Origin: Cryptomeria japonica
Lineage: Eukaryota; Streptophyta; Pinopsida; Cupressales; Cupressaceae
DNA: 64,000 bases
Assembly (NCBI RefSeq): GCF_030272615.1
Contig: NC_081414.1
Span: 520,864,185-520,928,184, forward strand
Reading direction: 5' to 3'
In this document: positions 1-10,501 of the stretch, piece by piece
How the letters are laid out: each line of letters starts with the position of its first letter
Numbering within the stretch: the first letter of the stretch is position 1
Translations under genes and position numbers: made by a program
The notes under the pieces: generated by a model
The model's database searches: none
What the model was told of the DNA's origin: nothing
What the model saw: only the letters and a program-made list of their open reading frames with translations

Positions 1-2
1 AA

Positions 3-794
3 TCCCTAATTAAGTCCCCATGTTCTCAGCCCCAACCAACTCCATCGTTTGTCCCTCCTATGGGTGACCCTTATAGCGGGATTGGTAATTTGGAAGAAGG
101 GGAAATTTGTGAGGGGCTCACCCAGAATGAACAATCCGGCATGACAATTATGTCACCATTAGGCTCTCGTATCCCACAAGACAGAGAGAACTCCTTAAAA
201 ACTTCCCCTCTGCGGGATCTTTCTACCCTATCACTTTCAAAAGATAAGGGTAACTCTCCTCAAGATCTTGAAAAGACTTCACAGCAATCCCATCAAATCT
301 TCCCAGTTCCAAATCTGATAACCCCTCTAGGAGAAAAGGCTAGTCTTTCATCCCCAGAGGCTGACCCTGACACAACTATAGCTTCTGAGGCTGACCAAGT
401 AGCCAAGGAAGTCGATATCATCGCCAATTTCATAGGGGAAGAAGTAGTAAACGACCTCATGGATCAATTGATTGAAGAAATCTGTGACAACGAAGAATTG
501 GAAAGACAAAGAGACTTCCTCGTTAATAATCTAGTAAATATTACTAGAGTTAACTTAGAAACAGAGGAACTCTTCATAGCATCAGAGAACGCGGAAAATC
601 AGCATCCTAACACCTTGGGCATTCTCTGCTCTGTTAAAAGCAAAGATTCTCCAAATTGTGCTAAATTCAGTAAAAGAAGGGGCAGAAGATCCTTAGCCGA
701 ATTGAGATTGAACGATGGGGAAGCTAGGGGTCAATCCAAAATATCTACTCTTTTTAATGTACGGGAGGGGAAGTACCTCCCCACAAAGCCATGA
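3..794 (+). CDS. LINE ORF1 protein, C-terminal part (partial at window edge)
   Basis: The reading frame is open from position 3 through the TGA at 792-794, so the protein continues upstream of the window and the ATG at 60 is probably internal. What is visible is acidic and polar with no zinc knuckle, ending in a basic patch (KFSKRRGRRS) and a short tail. Plant LINE ORF1 proteins are RNA-binding gag-like chaperones whose DUF4283 and CCHC domains lie further N-terminal, which would be off the left edge. The stop overlaps the ORF2 start as ATGA (791-794), so ORF2 could be reached by termination-reinitiation. Identity as ORF1 rests on position and overlap, not on a recognised domain. Confidence 0.6.
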   Translation, partial: SLIKSPCSQPQPTPSFVPPMGDPYSGIGNLEEGEICEGLTQNEQSGMTIMSPLGSRIPQDRENSLKTSPLRDLSTLSLSKDKGNSPQDLEKTSQQSHQIFPVPNLITPLGEKASLSSPEADPDTTIASEADQVAKEVDIIANFIGEEVVNDLMDQLIEEICDNEELERQRDFLVNNLVNITRVNLETEELFIASENAENQHPNTLGILCSVKSKDSPNCAKFSKRRGRRSLAELRLNDGEARGQSKISTLFNVREGKYLPTKP

Positions 795-3700
795 AAATCA
801 TAACATGGAATGTTAGGGGATTGAACGCCCCTAACAAACAACGCATCTTAAAGCGTTGTATCTCTGACTCTAAACCTGTCTTAATATTAATTCAAGAAAC
901 AAAAATGAATGCATCTGAGATATCTATCTTTGGGCAAAAACTAGGGGTTAGACAACTTAATCATTCCCCAGCCTCTGGTGCTTCAGGGGGCTTAGCTATC
1001 ATTTGGGATCCTAGATTCCTTTCGTTCACACCACTAGAGGTCCAGCAGAACTGGATAGGAGGAGAGGTTGTAAACTACAAAAATAACCTCAGATTCAAAC
1101 TAATTAATGTCTATGGCCCCATCCAAAACAATGAAAAGGTGAAAGTATGGAAGGATATTGAGATCTTTCTTAAAAGCTTCTCGAACGACCTTAGTATCAT
1201 TGAAGGAGATTTTAATGCCATCACTAAAGCCTCAGATAAAAGAGGAGGAAGCAGCAGGCTTCCTCCTTCAGCTATAGACTTCAATCTCTAGATCAACAGG
1301 AATTCCTTGCTGGAAATCAAGACGGCAGAGAATGCCTTTACCTGGAACAATAGAAGATCTGGTTTTTGTAATATAGCAGAGAAACTTGATAGGTTCTTTA
1401 TCTATGGCAGGCTCTCAGAACTGAATTATTCCTTGAAGGCAGAGCCTCTTCCTTTATCAGGATCAGACCATTTCCCACTCCAATTAAACTTAATATCAGA
1501 CTATACCCCAAAAAAATGTCCCTTCAAATTTGAGAACATGTGGTTTAGAGATGATAACTTTCTAAGCTTACTTGAAAAATGGTGGAGTAGCTCCACTTTC
1601 TCAGGTTCGAAGATGTTTATTGTTGCAAGTAAGCTAAAACTTATAAAAAGGAACCTCTTAGAGCGGAATAGGACCAAATTTGGTAACATCTTTGACAAAA
1701 AAACATCAATAGAGAATGATCTTAATAGGGTTAATATTGAGGTCCTAGAGAGAGGGATGGATGAGCACCTTTTCCTTAAGGAGAAGGCCCTTCTCTTGGA
1801 ATATGGAAAGATACTATCCTGCGAAGAGATTTTCTGGAAACAAAAATCTAGAGAGACTTGGCTGAAGGAAGGGGACCGAAATACTAAGTTCTTCCACAAT
1901 AGCACCAAGCAAAGGAGAGGGGTCAACCAAATTTCTCAAATTATGAACAACCATGGTTCCATCCTGTCTGAACCAGATATGGTTGCGTCTGAAGCAGCTA
2001 AGTTCTATGAGAATATCCTAAACAATCTTGAAGGCTCTGACCTTAAGGGCCAACTCGACTTCATTAAGAATATCCCGAAACTCATAACCAGTGACAACCA
2101 AATCCTTTTAAAGAAATTCTCTGTGGAGGAGGTTAAGTCTGCCCTCTTCAAGATGAATCCAGACAAAGCTCCGGGTCCAGATGGCTTCCCCACCAGCTTT
2201 TTTCAAAAATGCTAGGATTTTATGGGAACAGAAATCACGGAGGCCTTGGAAGGGGTAAGGAACTCAGGAAAGATTCTTAAAGACGTCAACAACACCTTCC
2301 TAGCCCTCATTCCAAAAAAAGAAAACCTGGAGAGCTTCAATGACTTCAAACCAATTGCTCTCTGCAACACTTTGTACAAACTTTTAACTAAAACCTTAAC
2401 AGCTAGACTCCAAAACCTCCTTCCCTTAATCATCAATGAGGAACAAACTGGCTTCGTTATGGAAAGATCAAATCTATGATGGGGTGATTAAAGCCCAGGA
2501 AGCTTTGCATTCAGTTCAGCTTAACAAATCACCAAGCATGTTAATCAAATTGGACATTAGTAAAGCTTATGACAAGGTTGATTGGTGCTTTCTCTGCAAA
2601 TGCTTAGAAGCCTTTGGCTTTTCGAAAACTTGGATCAACCTTATCTACGAATGCATATCCACCCCTAGATTCTCGGTTCTAGTTAATGGCTCCCCAGTAG
2701 GCTTCTTTAGTAGTTCGAGAGGGCTTAGGCAGGGGGACCCTATATCTCCCTTTCTTTTCATCATTATGGCTGAAGCCCTAAGAAGAGCTATTACGATGGC
2801 CAAGAAGAAAGGGAAGATTCAAGGCATTCCCATCACCAGTGGCCTTCCCCCCTTTACCCACCAGCAATTTGTGGATGACACAATGCTCTTTGGACAAGGT
2901 GACATAAGGGAGGCCCGCGCTTTTAAAAATATTCTCAATTCCTACATGAGAGCCTCAAGTCAAGAGGTTAATCTAGCTAAATCAGGTATCTTTATGTTCA
3001 ACATAGACCCCCCTCTAGAAAAAGATATTTGCAGAGTCCTGGAAATTAGTATAGGATCCCTTCCTTGCAAATATTTAGGCATTCCCCTTGACAGAGGTAG
3101 GAGACCCTCTAATTTATGGAATAACTTAGTGGATAAGATCAAATCTAGAATCAGCAACTGGAAAGGGAAATGGCTCTCTTCGGCTGGCAGAGCTACTTTG
3201 GTTAAATCAGTCTTATCAGCTATGCCCATTTTCCAACTTTCCCTTCAACGGCCTTCCTCTTCCAAACTTGTTGAAATCAACAAGCATCTTAGAACTTTCT
3301 TCAGGCAGGTAACTGATAATAACCACAAAATCTCACTTATCTCCTGGGACAAGATATGCTCACCCAAAGAGGACGGGGGTATTGGCATCAAAAACCTTCG
3401 AGTCCAAGGAAGAGCATTGGGGGCGAAGTTGGTATGGAGATTATTCAGATTCCCACATCTTAAATGGGCAAGATTACTTAACCTCAAGTACCTTAATGGA
3501 GATGACCCATCCCAAATATTTAGGGAGCCCAACCCCCCCCAGAGGCTCCTGCCTTTGGAATTTTATGCTTGAATGTAGGAATATCATCACGGATAGGCTT
3601 ACTTGGAACCTAGGCTCAGGGGACAAGGCTCTCTTTTGGTCAGATTCATGGGGAGGATATAAAGCCATTGAAAACATCCATGACTTTGGGACTAACCGAG

Positions 3701-4905
3701 TCCTTCTTGAAGCAAAAAGAGGTCCCCTATTAAATAGTTACCTATCCCCTTCAAAGGAGGGGGATGATGAAGTCATCCCGATAGGGGACAAGCTTGTATG
3801 GGAAGGCTCCTTAAAAGGAGAATACAATGCCAGGGATGGGTACTCTCACATATCCAAAGCAATTTTAAGGCCTAAGGTAGAACTTCCACTAAATCTTTGC
3901 TGGGACAGGAATTGTTTGCCTAAGGCAGGCATTTTCTCCTGGCTTGCAATCCAAAGCAAACTCCTCACAGCGGACAAATTCAGGCGTATGGGCTATGAGG
4001 GTCCTAGTAGATGTCCCCTATGCGAAGCAGAGGAAGAGGACACCAATCATATTCTCCTTAACTGTCCCTATGCTCATCAGTGCTAGATATGGTTTACCAA
4101 TAAACTTGAATGGTCTGCAGCCTTTCCCAATACCATCTTGGGGATGCTTACGGCTTGGCCTCTTCTTAAGCAGGGCTGTCTCTTTGAAGGATTGTGGAGA
4201 GCTCTCCCATCATCCATAATGTGGGAACTTTGGAAAGAAAGAAATAGGCGCATCTTTAAGAATGAAAAACTAGATGTCCTTAGAATCATTAATAAAATAG
4301 AGTCAGCTGTCACAGAGCTTGTAAATAACAGACTCGCCTCGGGTTCACTTAAAAATGCTTCCATATCTTACTGGGATGAAAAGATCAAAAAACGTTGGAA
4401 AGGCTTGTCCTTCCCCCCCTTTGTAGGTGAAGGCCCTTCGGCCAGCCTTCAATCTAGAGCATCATGCAGATGGCACCCCCCTGGTAAAGGGTGGCTGAAG
4501 TTAAACTTTGATGGGGTTTCCCGAGGCAACCCAGGGCAAGCAGGGATAGGATGCGTTGTGCACAATTGGGAAGGCAAGGAAGTAGCATCCCTTGCCTCCC
4601 CAGCTGGCATTATCACAAACAATTGAGCAGAACTGTTGGCCCTGGTGGAAGGTTTGCTCTTATGCAGGAAACTTGAAGCAAAGTGTTTAGATATTGAGGG
4701 TGATTCGGCTATAATTGTCAATGCTCTTAGAAAAGGCAGCATTCCCAATTGGAAACTTAATACCTTGTTATCAAAGGCTCTGGATCTATGCAAAGGGTTT
4801 GATAGGTTCACATTTAATCACATCTATAGGGAGGGCAATAAAAGGGCAAATGAGCTTGCTAACTTGGGGGCTAATGGCATCAAACTCCTGTCCTTGCCTA
4901 CCTAA
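791..4905 (+). pseudogene. LINE ORF2 (endonuclease-reverse transcriptase-zf-RVT-RNase H), broken
   Basis: It starts MKIITWNVRGLN and carries the apurinic-type endonuclease motifs in order (WNVRG, QET, NVYGP, GDFNA, GSDH near 1460). The reverse transcriptase follows, with LDISKAYDKVDW (about 2550), GLRQGDPISPF (about 2730), catalytic FVDD (about 2870) and KYLGIPL (about 3070). A zf-RVT finger (CPLC...HILLNCP) lies near 4010-4080. An RNase H runs over 4500-4890 with FDGVSRGNPG, GDS and a final NKRANELANLG, where the usual last Asp is Glu. Visible lesions are stops at 1289-1291, 2213-2215, 4084-4086 and 4624-4626, a one-base insertion near 2468, and a slip in the C8 tract at 3533-3540. The protein would nick DNA and prime reverse transcription at the target; this copy cannot make it. 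Confidence 0.93.
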
Positions 4906-5100
4906 GATAATTTATGCCCTTGCTATCTTCACTCCCTCCCATCTTCAGTGTAGGGGTCGGAATTTCCTTGATCTATAATCCATTTTCAATCTACTCCTAG
5001 AACCGAGGTGTTCAGATAATCATCAATCTTATAGATATATCTTAGCATCCATAGTTAGTTCTCACCTCTGTATTTAGATATAGGAATAGATTCTGGGCGT

Positions 5101-5460
5101 TCTCAGCTTCCTCCAAAATACATTTGCTGGATATTTGAATATACTAAGTATATATACACAAGTCTGGTTATATATGCATGTGGATATTTATACATAGATA
5201 CAATTACAAACATACATTCATACATCAATACAAATAGATAGATATATAAACACATATATGTATGAATGTATGGATGCATGTAGGCATATACGTATGTATA
5301 TATAGACATCCACACATATATTTTCCAAATGTGATATATACTTACATATATCCACATATCTGTGAGAAAGTTATATCTATAAATAAAAATCCTCATATAT
5401 ATATATAAATACATTTCATGTAGAAGTTTTATATATATAATCATTTTATTAAGATCTATA
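5101..5460. repeat. AT-rich low-complexity stretch (TATA/CATA-rich)
   Basis: This is mostly alternating ATA/TAC/CAT microsatellite-like sequence. Open frames here are low-complexity Ile/Tyr translations and are not credible genes. Positions 4906-5100 hold ordinary unique sequence directly after ORF2 with no poly(A). Confidence 0.6.
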
Positions 5461-5720
5461 GATTCTTAACCATATATTTCAAACTTATTTAAGCCTTAGA
5501 AAGGCTCCAAACCCTTGCAAGTCCACCTTCAGAATCTCCAAAGCCATTGTTTAAATATATATATATAAATGCATTTCATGTAGAAGTTTTTCATATATAA
5601 TCATATTTATCAAGATTTATATACATTTAACCAGATATCTCAAACTTATTTATGCCTTAGAAAGGCTTCGAGCCCTTGCAAGTCTACCTTTAGAATCTTC
5701 AGAGCCATTGGTTAAATATT
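5401..5720 (+). repeat. Two-copy tandem duplication, 160 bp unit
   Basis: Unit 1 (5401-5560) and unit 2 (5561-about 5720) share, in the same order, ATTTCATGTAGAAG, CAAACTTATTT, GCCTTAGAAAGGCT, CCCTTGCAAGT and AGCCATTG. The offset is 160-161 bp throughout. The copies have diverged by scattered substitutions, so the duplication is old. Its function is unknown. Confidence 0.85.
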
Positions 5721-6340
5721 CACTTTTTAATTAATCTCTGAGGATTTTCCCCTTTAAACCCTTTTAGACAGGCTCTAAATAAAGGGACACCTCGTGATAT
5801 AAGTTGTATCTTTCTTCCTTCTTCTCGGGTAATACTTAAAGTTAATCGCGATGTTATAGGCTTTGGGATTAGAAGAAGACTAATCCATACTTTAAATAAG
5901 TTTAGGATTATAAACATGAGTTCATATCTTAGCTAAAGTATATGAAGCATGGATATAAAGCTAACTCTATTAATGTATAGATAGCCTTCCGCTAAAACCC
6001 AAGCTTTTCAAGGTATCCATAGCTTTATTCTCCATTATCTGAACCCTTTAGTTGAAGGACTCTAGTAGCCGTATGAATCATTATTGATAATACCATACGT
6101 CAGCTCCTTTCTCGTTCAAAGCCTGTTTTGACGGCTAACAGCGAAAGATGAGTAATGCCGCTGCAGTGATGGGACAGCTGAGTTAACCTAGGCTTGGTGA
6201 CGGCAAGGTAATATTAATGATCTCTCGTCTTGAAATGCACATTCCCTGTTTGATATTTACTATTTAGTAACTGCTCATTATTAAGTTGGTAGAGTGTGAG
6301 TCCCTCTTCGGAAAGCTGAGTATCCTCTTGCTAAGCAACA
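5721..6340. other. Non-coding stretch upstream of the 6341 frame
   Basis: No credible ORF on either strand. Composition is less AT-biased from about 6060. It reads as possible leader sequence for the frame starting at 6341, but I see no TATA box or splice site that I would defend. Confidence 0.4.
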
Positions 6341-6979
6341 ATGGATACAACGCTCAGACTTATGGGGTTGAAACGCCAGATGACCTTTGTGGGGGAAATT
6401 AAAGATGAGAGACTTAAAGGTATCCTTGTTCAACAGAACCCTCTGATTTCTGGAGCGATTATGAAATTTCTTGGGAAGGATTTCATAATGAACGAGGACC
6501 GAACTCGAGCCAACTCAGATATTGCCGCAATGTTTCTGGCCTTGGTAATGTATTTCGAGAGGGATAGGGAGGTGGTGGCGAAATTATGCAAGAAGGTCTT
6601 CATCAAAGACGTTCTTGGTGAATTGGAACGAGTTATGGAGAACATAGATGATGAACTTACAGCTCCCAAGCCTCGAGACTATGATGTCTTTATCAGGAAT
6701 AACAAACCGGTTCCTCGTTTTCCTATTCTGGTCATTGAAGACCAAATGGCTTTCGAAGCTCTACGCTCTATAAGGAGCAGGAACTTCCTATTTCTCTCCT
6801 GGATCCTCCTAGTAAAGAAACCCCCACAGGAGAAGTGGTTGTAGAAGTATTTGGATGCAGAAAATATTACGGTCATCCCCGATCACATGCCCATCCCCCG
6901 CTCCCCTGAAGCCCTCTCTGCAGAGACTCCAGGGAGCTCTGAGCCTCGCTCTTCTCAAAAGCCGAGCAGGAAAGGATAA
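6341..6979 (+). pseudogene. Unrecognised protein-coding frame in the LINE 3' region
   Basis: The frame opens at the ATG at 6341, meets a TAG at 6842-6844, then continues in the same frame with coding-like composition to a TAA at 6977-6979, giving about 212 codons with one nonsense change. Composition is that of a soluble protein rich in charged residues, with helical N-terminal two thirds (for example ELERVMENIDDEL) and a Ser/Pro-rich tail (PEALSAETPGSSEPRSSQ). I do not recognise a domain. It lies 1.4 kb downstream of the ORF2 stop and 2.1 kb upstream of the LINE-type poly(A). It could be an extra LINE ORF, a captured gene piece, or ORF1 of a second, internally deleted LINE. Confidence 0.45.
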
Positions 6980-8880
6980 TGGCCCAGGAAGGGCACCCGT
7001 CAAAGACAAGGTCCCGGTATTAGATATAATCTTTTTGTTTTTAGATGTTAAGGGATACTCTGAAACATTACGCTTAATAGCCTTTTTTGAAAAAGGAAGT
7101 AGCATAGGTGACCTCTCAAACTTGATAGTCTTGAGTTGGTTTTTTCTTAGCTATTTTGACTACGAAGACAATGAGTTATTTTGCTAGAAGAATATAAGGG
7201 AAGTATTTACACAAAGGTAAAATATTGATTACAATCTTGTCCTTGTTTCTGAAGATGTCTACTTTCCTGAGTTTTTCTTATACTTCGAGGCTAAAAAGGG
7301 AAGTAATTCAGTAATATACATTCATTCAGTAATTTATATTCATATATATATGAATATAACATTCTCGGTTAGCTTTCAATAATACTAGTTTTTTAAGATG
7401 TGTGGCCGTCATATTTTAGGCGTTATTCTCACCTCTAAAATGCATGATTCTAGTGGTTTTCTAAAGGTGTTAACCATCCCTAGTAAAAAGGTAACTTTGT
7501 GCCTTGCATATCTAGTAAATTGTATATTTAATCCAGACATTAGCCACAGACCCATAAGATATATAGAGACAAGTGATTATTAGTATTTAAAGGCATAACT
7601 GGTTCTTTTAATTCCGTTTTCCTGTAGATTTCATGGGTCTTTTAAGCTTCAAGGATAAATATGAAGGGAGTGCTTCGTCTATAAGGGTTTTCGTTCGGAT
7701 ATATCCCCTTTATTGGTAGTCCCTGTTTCCACTAGTCATTTCTAGCCTTAGGCGAAGCTCAATGTCGTCTTACAGATATAAACTCAGATACCTATAGATA
7801 CTTACATTCAAATATATATACTCACATATACCGATATATATATATATATATATACACTCTGTGTTATTTTTTAGGAATTTTATGGACGGTTTTGTCCATG
7901 GTCCCTTTTTCCTGTTCATGCCCTTCGCCAAATTTTCAGTTCTCAAAGTATACTTCATTCCTGTCTCACATCGCAATCTTTTTCATACCTACAGTCTCAT
8001 TAGCGTATAACTCTCGATAGCATATCGAGGTCATATTTACAGAAGATTTTCTTGTTTGATTTGATTCAAAGCAGAGGACTCTCTCGAGAAAATAAGACCC
8101 TAACTACAGATAGTAGTACTGGGACAAATTAATAAGGGGTATTGAATCCTTAAGACATAGTCTAGGCAGTCACACTCTTCCTCTCTGTTCTATAGAACCA
8201 GCAATTCTTAAATTTTACTTTAGATCACATGTGAAAGTATGTATTCATTGGCATTTACACTTACTAGGGGAATAATTTGATATATGAATCCAGGAGAAGT
8301 CTTTAATGACCACCTGTTGAATCTCTATAATTAGCTATCTTGCATATCTTACAGACTATGGTTTAAAGGTGGTTAATAGGCAAAATTAGGGATGGGACAG
8401 CTATTTATGTCCAGCCTGGTAGAATCATACCCCACCATCCTCTCTGCTATAATTTCAAAGGAAGGGAGGTGGGATTGATTGAATCCCATTTACCTACCCT
8501 TGTTAGTATAGCCTGGATCCCTTCTCTCTCAGGGGCCGCATCCAAGAGCATTAACAAGAGTTGGTAAGTGAGTGATTCCTTATACGGCTCGGTCATGGGT
8601 CGATCATGTTTGGGCATTAACGAATTTGATACCTATCGCAATTTTAAGTTTTATTAAGGTAATCTTTCCAGATGGACAGTAAAATTTTTCATTTATTATA
8701 ATGGGCTGAGTGATACTAACAACCTGCCTAGTGTTTGAGCAACTAACCATGCAAGCCAAGCAGGTAGAACCCGTGCAAACATGGAAACTATACAATCAAA
8801 GATCATTTACAGAGCTATTAAAGTTGGATGTTAAGTGACAATGACTTCTTATTTATGAAAGTGGCAAATAAGGGCTTGTA
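6980..8880. other. Non-coding, AT-rich stretch
   Basis: No convincing gene on either strand. Open frames are short and low-complexity. An (AT)n microsatellite lies near 7835-7853 and ATA-rich stretches near 7335-7360 and 7790-7830. The poly-pyrimidine and TATA motifs present are no more than expected for this composition. Confidence 0.5.
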
Positions 8881-8899
8881 AAGGAGGGGTAAAATATAA

Positions 8900-9130
8900 A
8901 CACCCCTCCTGATTACCCTAGCCCGGGGTTTGGCTGGTTTTGTTGTAGTAAAATATGGAATTATTGTTTATTATGTAAGTTATGCTGGACTATGGTCCCG
9001 GGCAAGGCCGGAGGTTTTCTCGCCTCCACTCTTTCCTATCGGCACTCGCACGAGTGGAGTAATGTACTGTAACTTTAAAATAATTAATAAAATTATTGGC
9101 CTCAGCCTCTTACCGATCAAAAAAAAAAAA
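8900..9130 (+). terminator. LINE 3' end: poly(A) signal and poly(A) tail
   Basis: GC-richer 3' UTR sequence (GGTTTGGCTGGTTTTGTTG near 8929, then a TG/TTTAT-rich stretch) leads to AATTAATAAAATTATTGGCC at about 9082-9101, containing AATAAA, then CCTCAGCCTCTTACCGATC and 12 A. This layout is common for 3' ends of plant LINEs and marks the end of a reverse-transcribed RNA. Confidence 0.7.
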
Positions 9131-9203
9131 TGATAAATGTCCTAGCAATTCACCATTGTAATGCATGTAAAAGTAATAGTTTTTATTTATTTGTTATATA
9201 AAG

Positions 9204-9665
9204 TGTGAGATTTTGCCAAGATCAAGAGGCAATGGAAAGCACAAATAAAAGAGAGAAAATATATGATAGAAATAAACTGTATTCTATCAAGATGAAAATA
9301 CTGATCAACTGGATCATTAATTGATACATACATTGAATATGAGTCTGTTTATATAGGCAAGGCTATATGGATATGTGAGCACACAAACATGACATGCGGT
9401 TCAATAAGAAACAAGGGTAGGTAGGAAATAGGTGTGGATAGGTAGGAGAAACAATATAATATTCCACATGAGGTGGATCACCCACTGAATGTGGAGTGTA
9501 ACAACAAGATCACACCATAAAAGGTGAAAATTCTCCTACACACACTATCCCAATGTGGCGCAAACACCCAAGTGTCTCATACCCAAACTACTATGAAATG
9601 CATTTCCTAAGTAAACTTAAGTAAGATGTAATAACATCCATGATGAATAATTATTTACACCAACA
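9204..9665 (-). repeat. Copia 3' LTR (left)
   Basis: 462 bp, same length as the partner at 12971-13432, with TG...CA ends. On the minus strand this is the downstream LTR, preceded by the polypurine tract at 9666-9674. Confidence 0.95.
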
Positions 9666-9674
9666 CCCCCCCTT
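9666..9674 (-). promoter_or_regulatory. Polypurine tract of the copia element
   Basis: On the minus strand this reads AAGGGGGGG immediately before the 3' LTR. It is the expected second-strand DNA priming site. Confidence 0.85.
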
Positions 9675-9752
9675 AAGTGCAACTTAGGGGAAGGCACTTA
9701 AGTCTACAATGCAACTAAGCAATGCAAGATGGGTCCTGGCTACTAGGCCATG

Positions 9753-10501
9753 TTAGGTACCCATGTACAAATGCAAATGCATGCAAACCAATGCAATGAA
9801 ATCTCTCACAAAGCAAGGAAAGAGAGAAAAACCCAATGGGAAAAAACCCTCCCCCAAAAGAGAAATGAAAACTAGATACAAAGAACTCTCATAGAAGTAT
9901 GTGAAGGACAAAACCCCATGAGGAAAAAGTACCCCCCATATGAGAGAAGAAGAAGAGAGACTAGGAAGCCCCCCCTCAATGTGGAATCTGCACCAATGAT
10001 AGAAGCTTGAAGATGAATGAAGAAAGTGCTCCATGAACGTCGAACCACGTTCCTCCCCTTAGGAAGAAACAAAACCAAAGGTGTATCCAAAAAGTCTCCC
10101 CAACCATAAAAGGAAGATGGAGAAAAAATACTCATGATGAAAGGAATCTCTGAAAACTACTCAAGTGTCCCCATGTCGATGCTGAAAGGTACCCCCTCCA
10201 AAGGTGGTAAACTGTGTCACGCTGCTGAAAAAGGCACTCCAAGATCTAGTGGAGATGAATGTAGAACAATATCCAAAGACTCATATGTCTCCTCAAAAGA
10301 TAAAGAGACCTCCTCCAAGTGTTGTACAAAAGTATCCACAATCATGTCAACCTTTAAAGATTGATCATGTAGAGAATGAACAAGAGGGTCAGAGTGTTCT
10401 CTCGCAACAATCGAAGAAGGATTGTCTTCATCAAAGAAGATGAATGTCATCAATGATGTCTCCCAAATCTGCAATGTAGGATTCCATAAACAAACCTGCA
10501 A
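9753..10501 (-). pseudogene. Acidic region replacing pol in the non-autonomous copia
   Basis: Downstream of the protease the minus strand keeps coding character through shifted frames. A frame from 10501 to 10217 is acidic (SFEETYESLDIV, DEDNP) and overlaps the end of the gag-protease frame in another register, suggesting a frameshift near 10437. Further pieces (10135 to 9872) are hydrophobic and less convincing. Nothing here resembles integrase, reverse transcriptase or RNase H. It may be non-pol sequence acquired when the pol genes were lost. Confidence 0.4.

Larger units (their letters stand above)
1..9130 (+). mobile_element. Plant L1-type LINE (non-LTR retrotransposon), 5' end outside window
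   Basis: The segment contains the end of ORF1, an ORF2 with endonuclease, reverse transcriptase, zf-RVT zinc finger and RNase H domains, and a 3' end with AATAAA followed by CTTACCGATC and a run of 12 A at 9119-9130. That ending is typical of plant LINE transcripts. The 5' end lies left of position 1, so the target-site duplication cannot be tested. The stretch from the ORF2 stop (4905) to the poly(A) is unusually long, about 4.2 kb, and may include an insertion or a second LINE with an internal deletion. The domain content is certain. That everything from 1 to 9130 is one insertion is inference. Confidence 0.7.

Noticed and set aside
5103-5444. 113-residue Tyr/Ile-rich frame
   Set aside because: Translation of TATA/CATA microsatellite; no conserved features.
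9753-10034. 93-residue Phe/Ser/Leu-rich frame as a membrane protein
   Set aside because: Out-of-frame reading of the copia interior; hydrophobicity comes from pyrimidine-rich composition.
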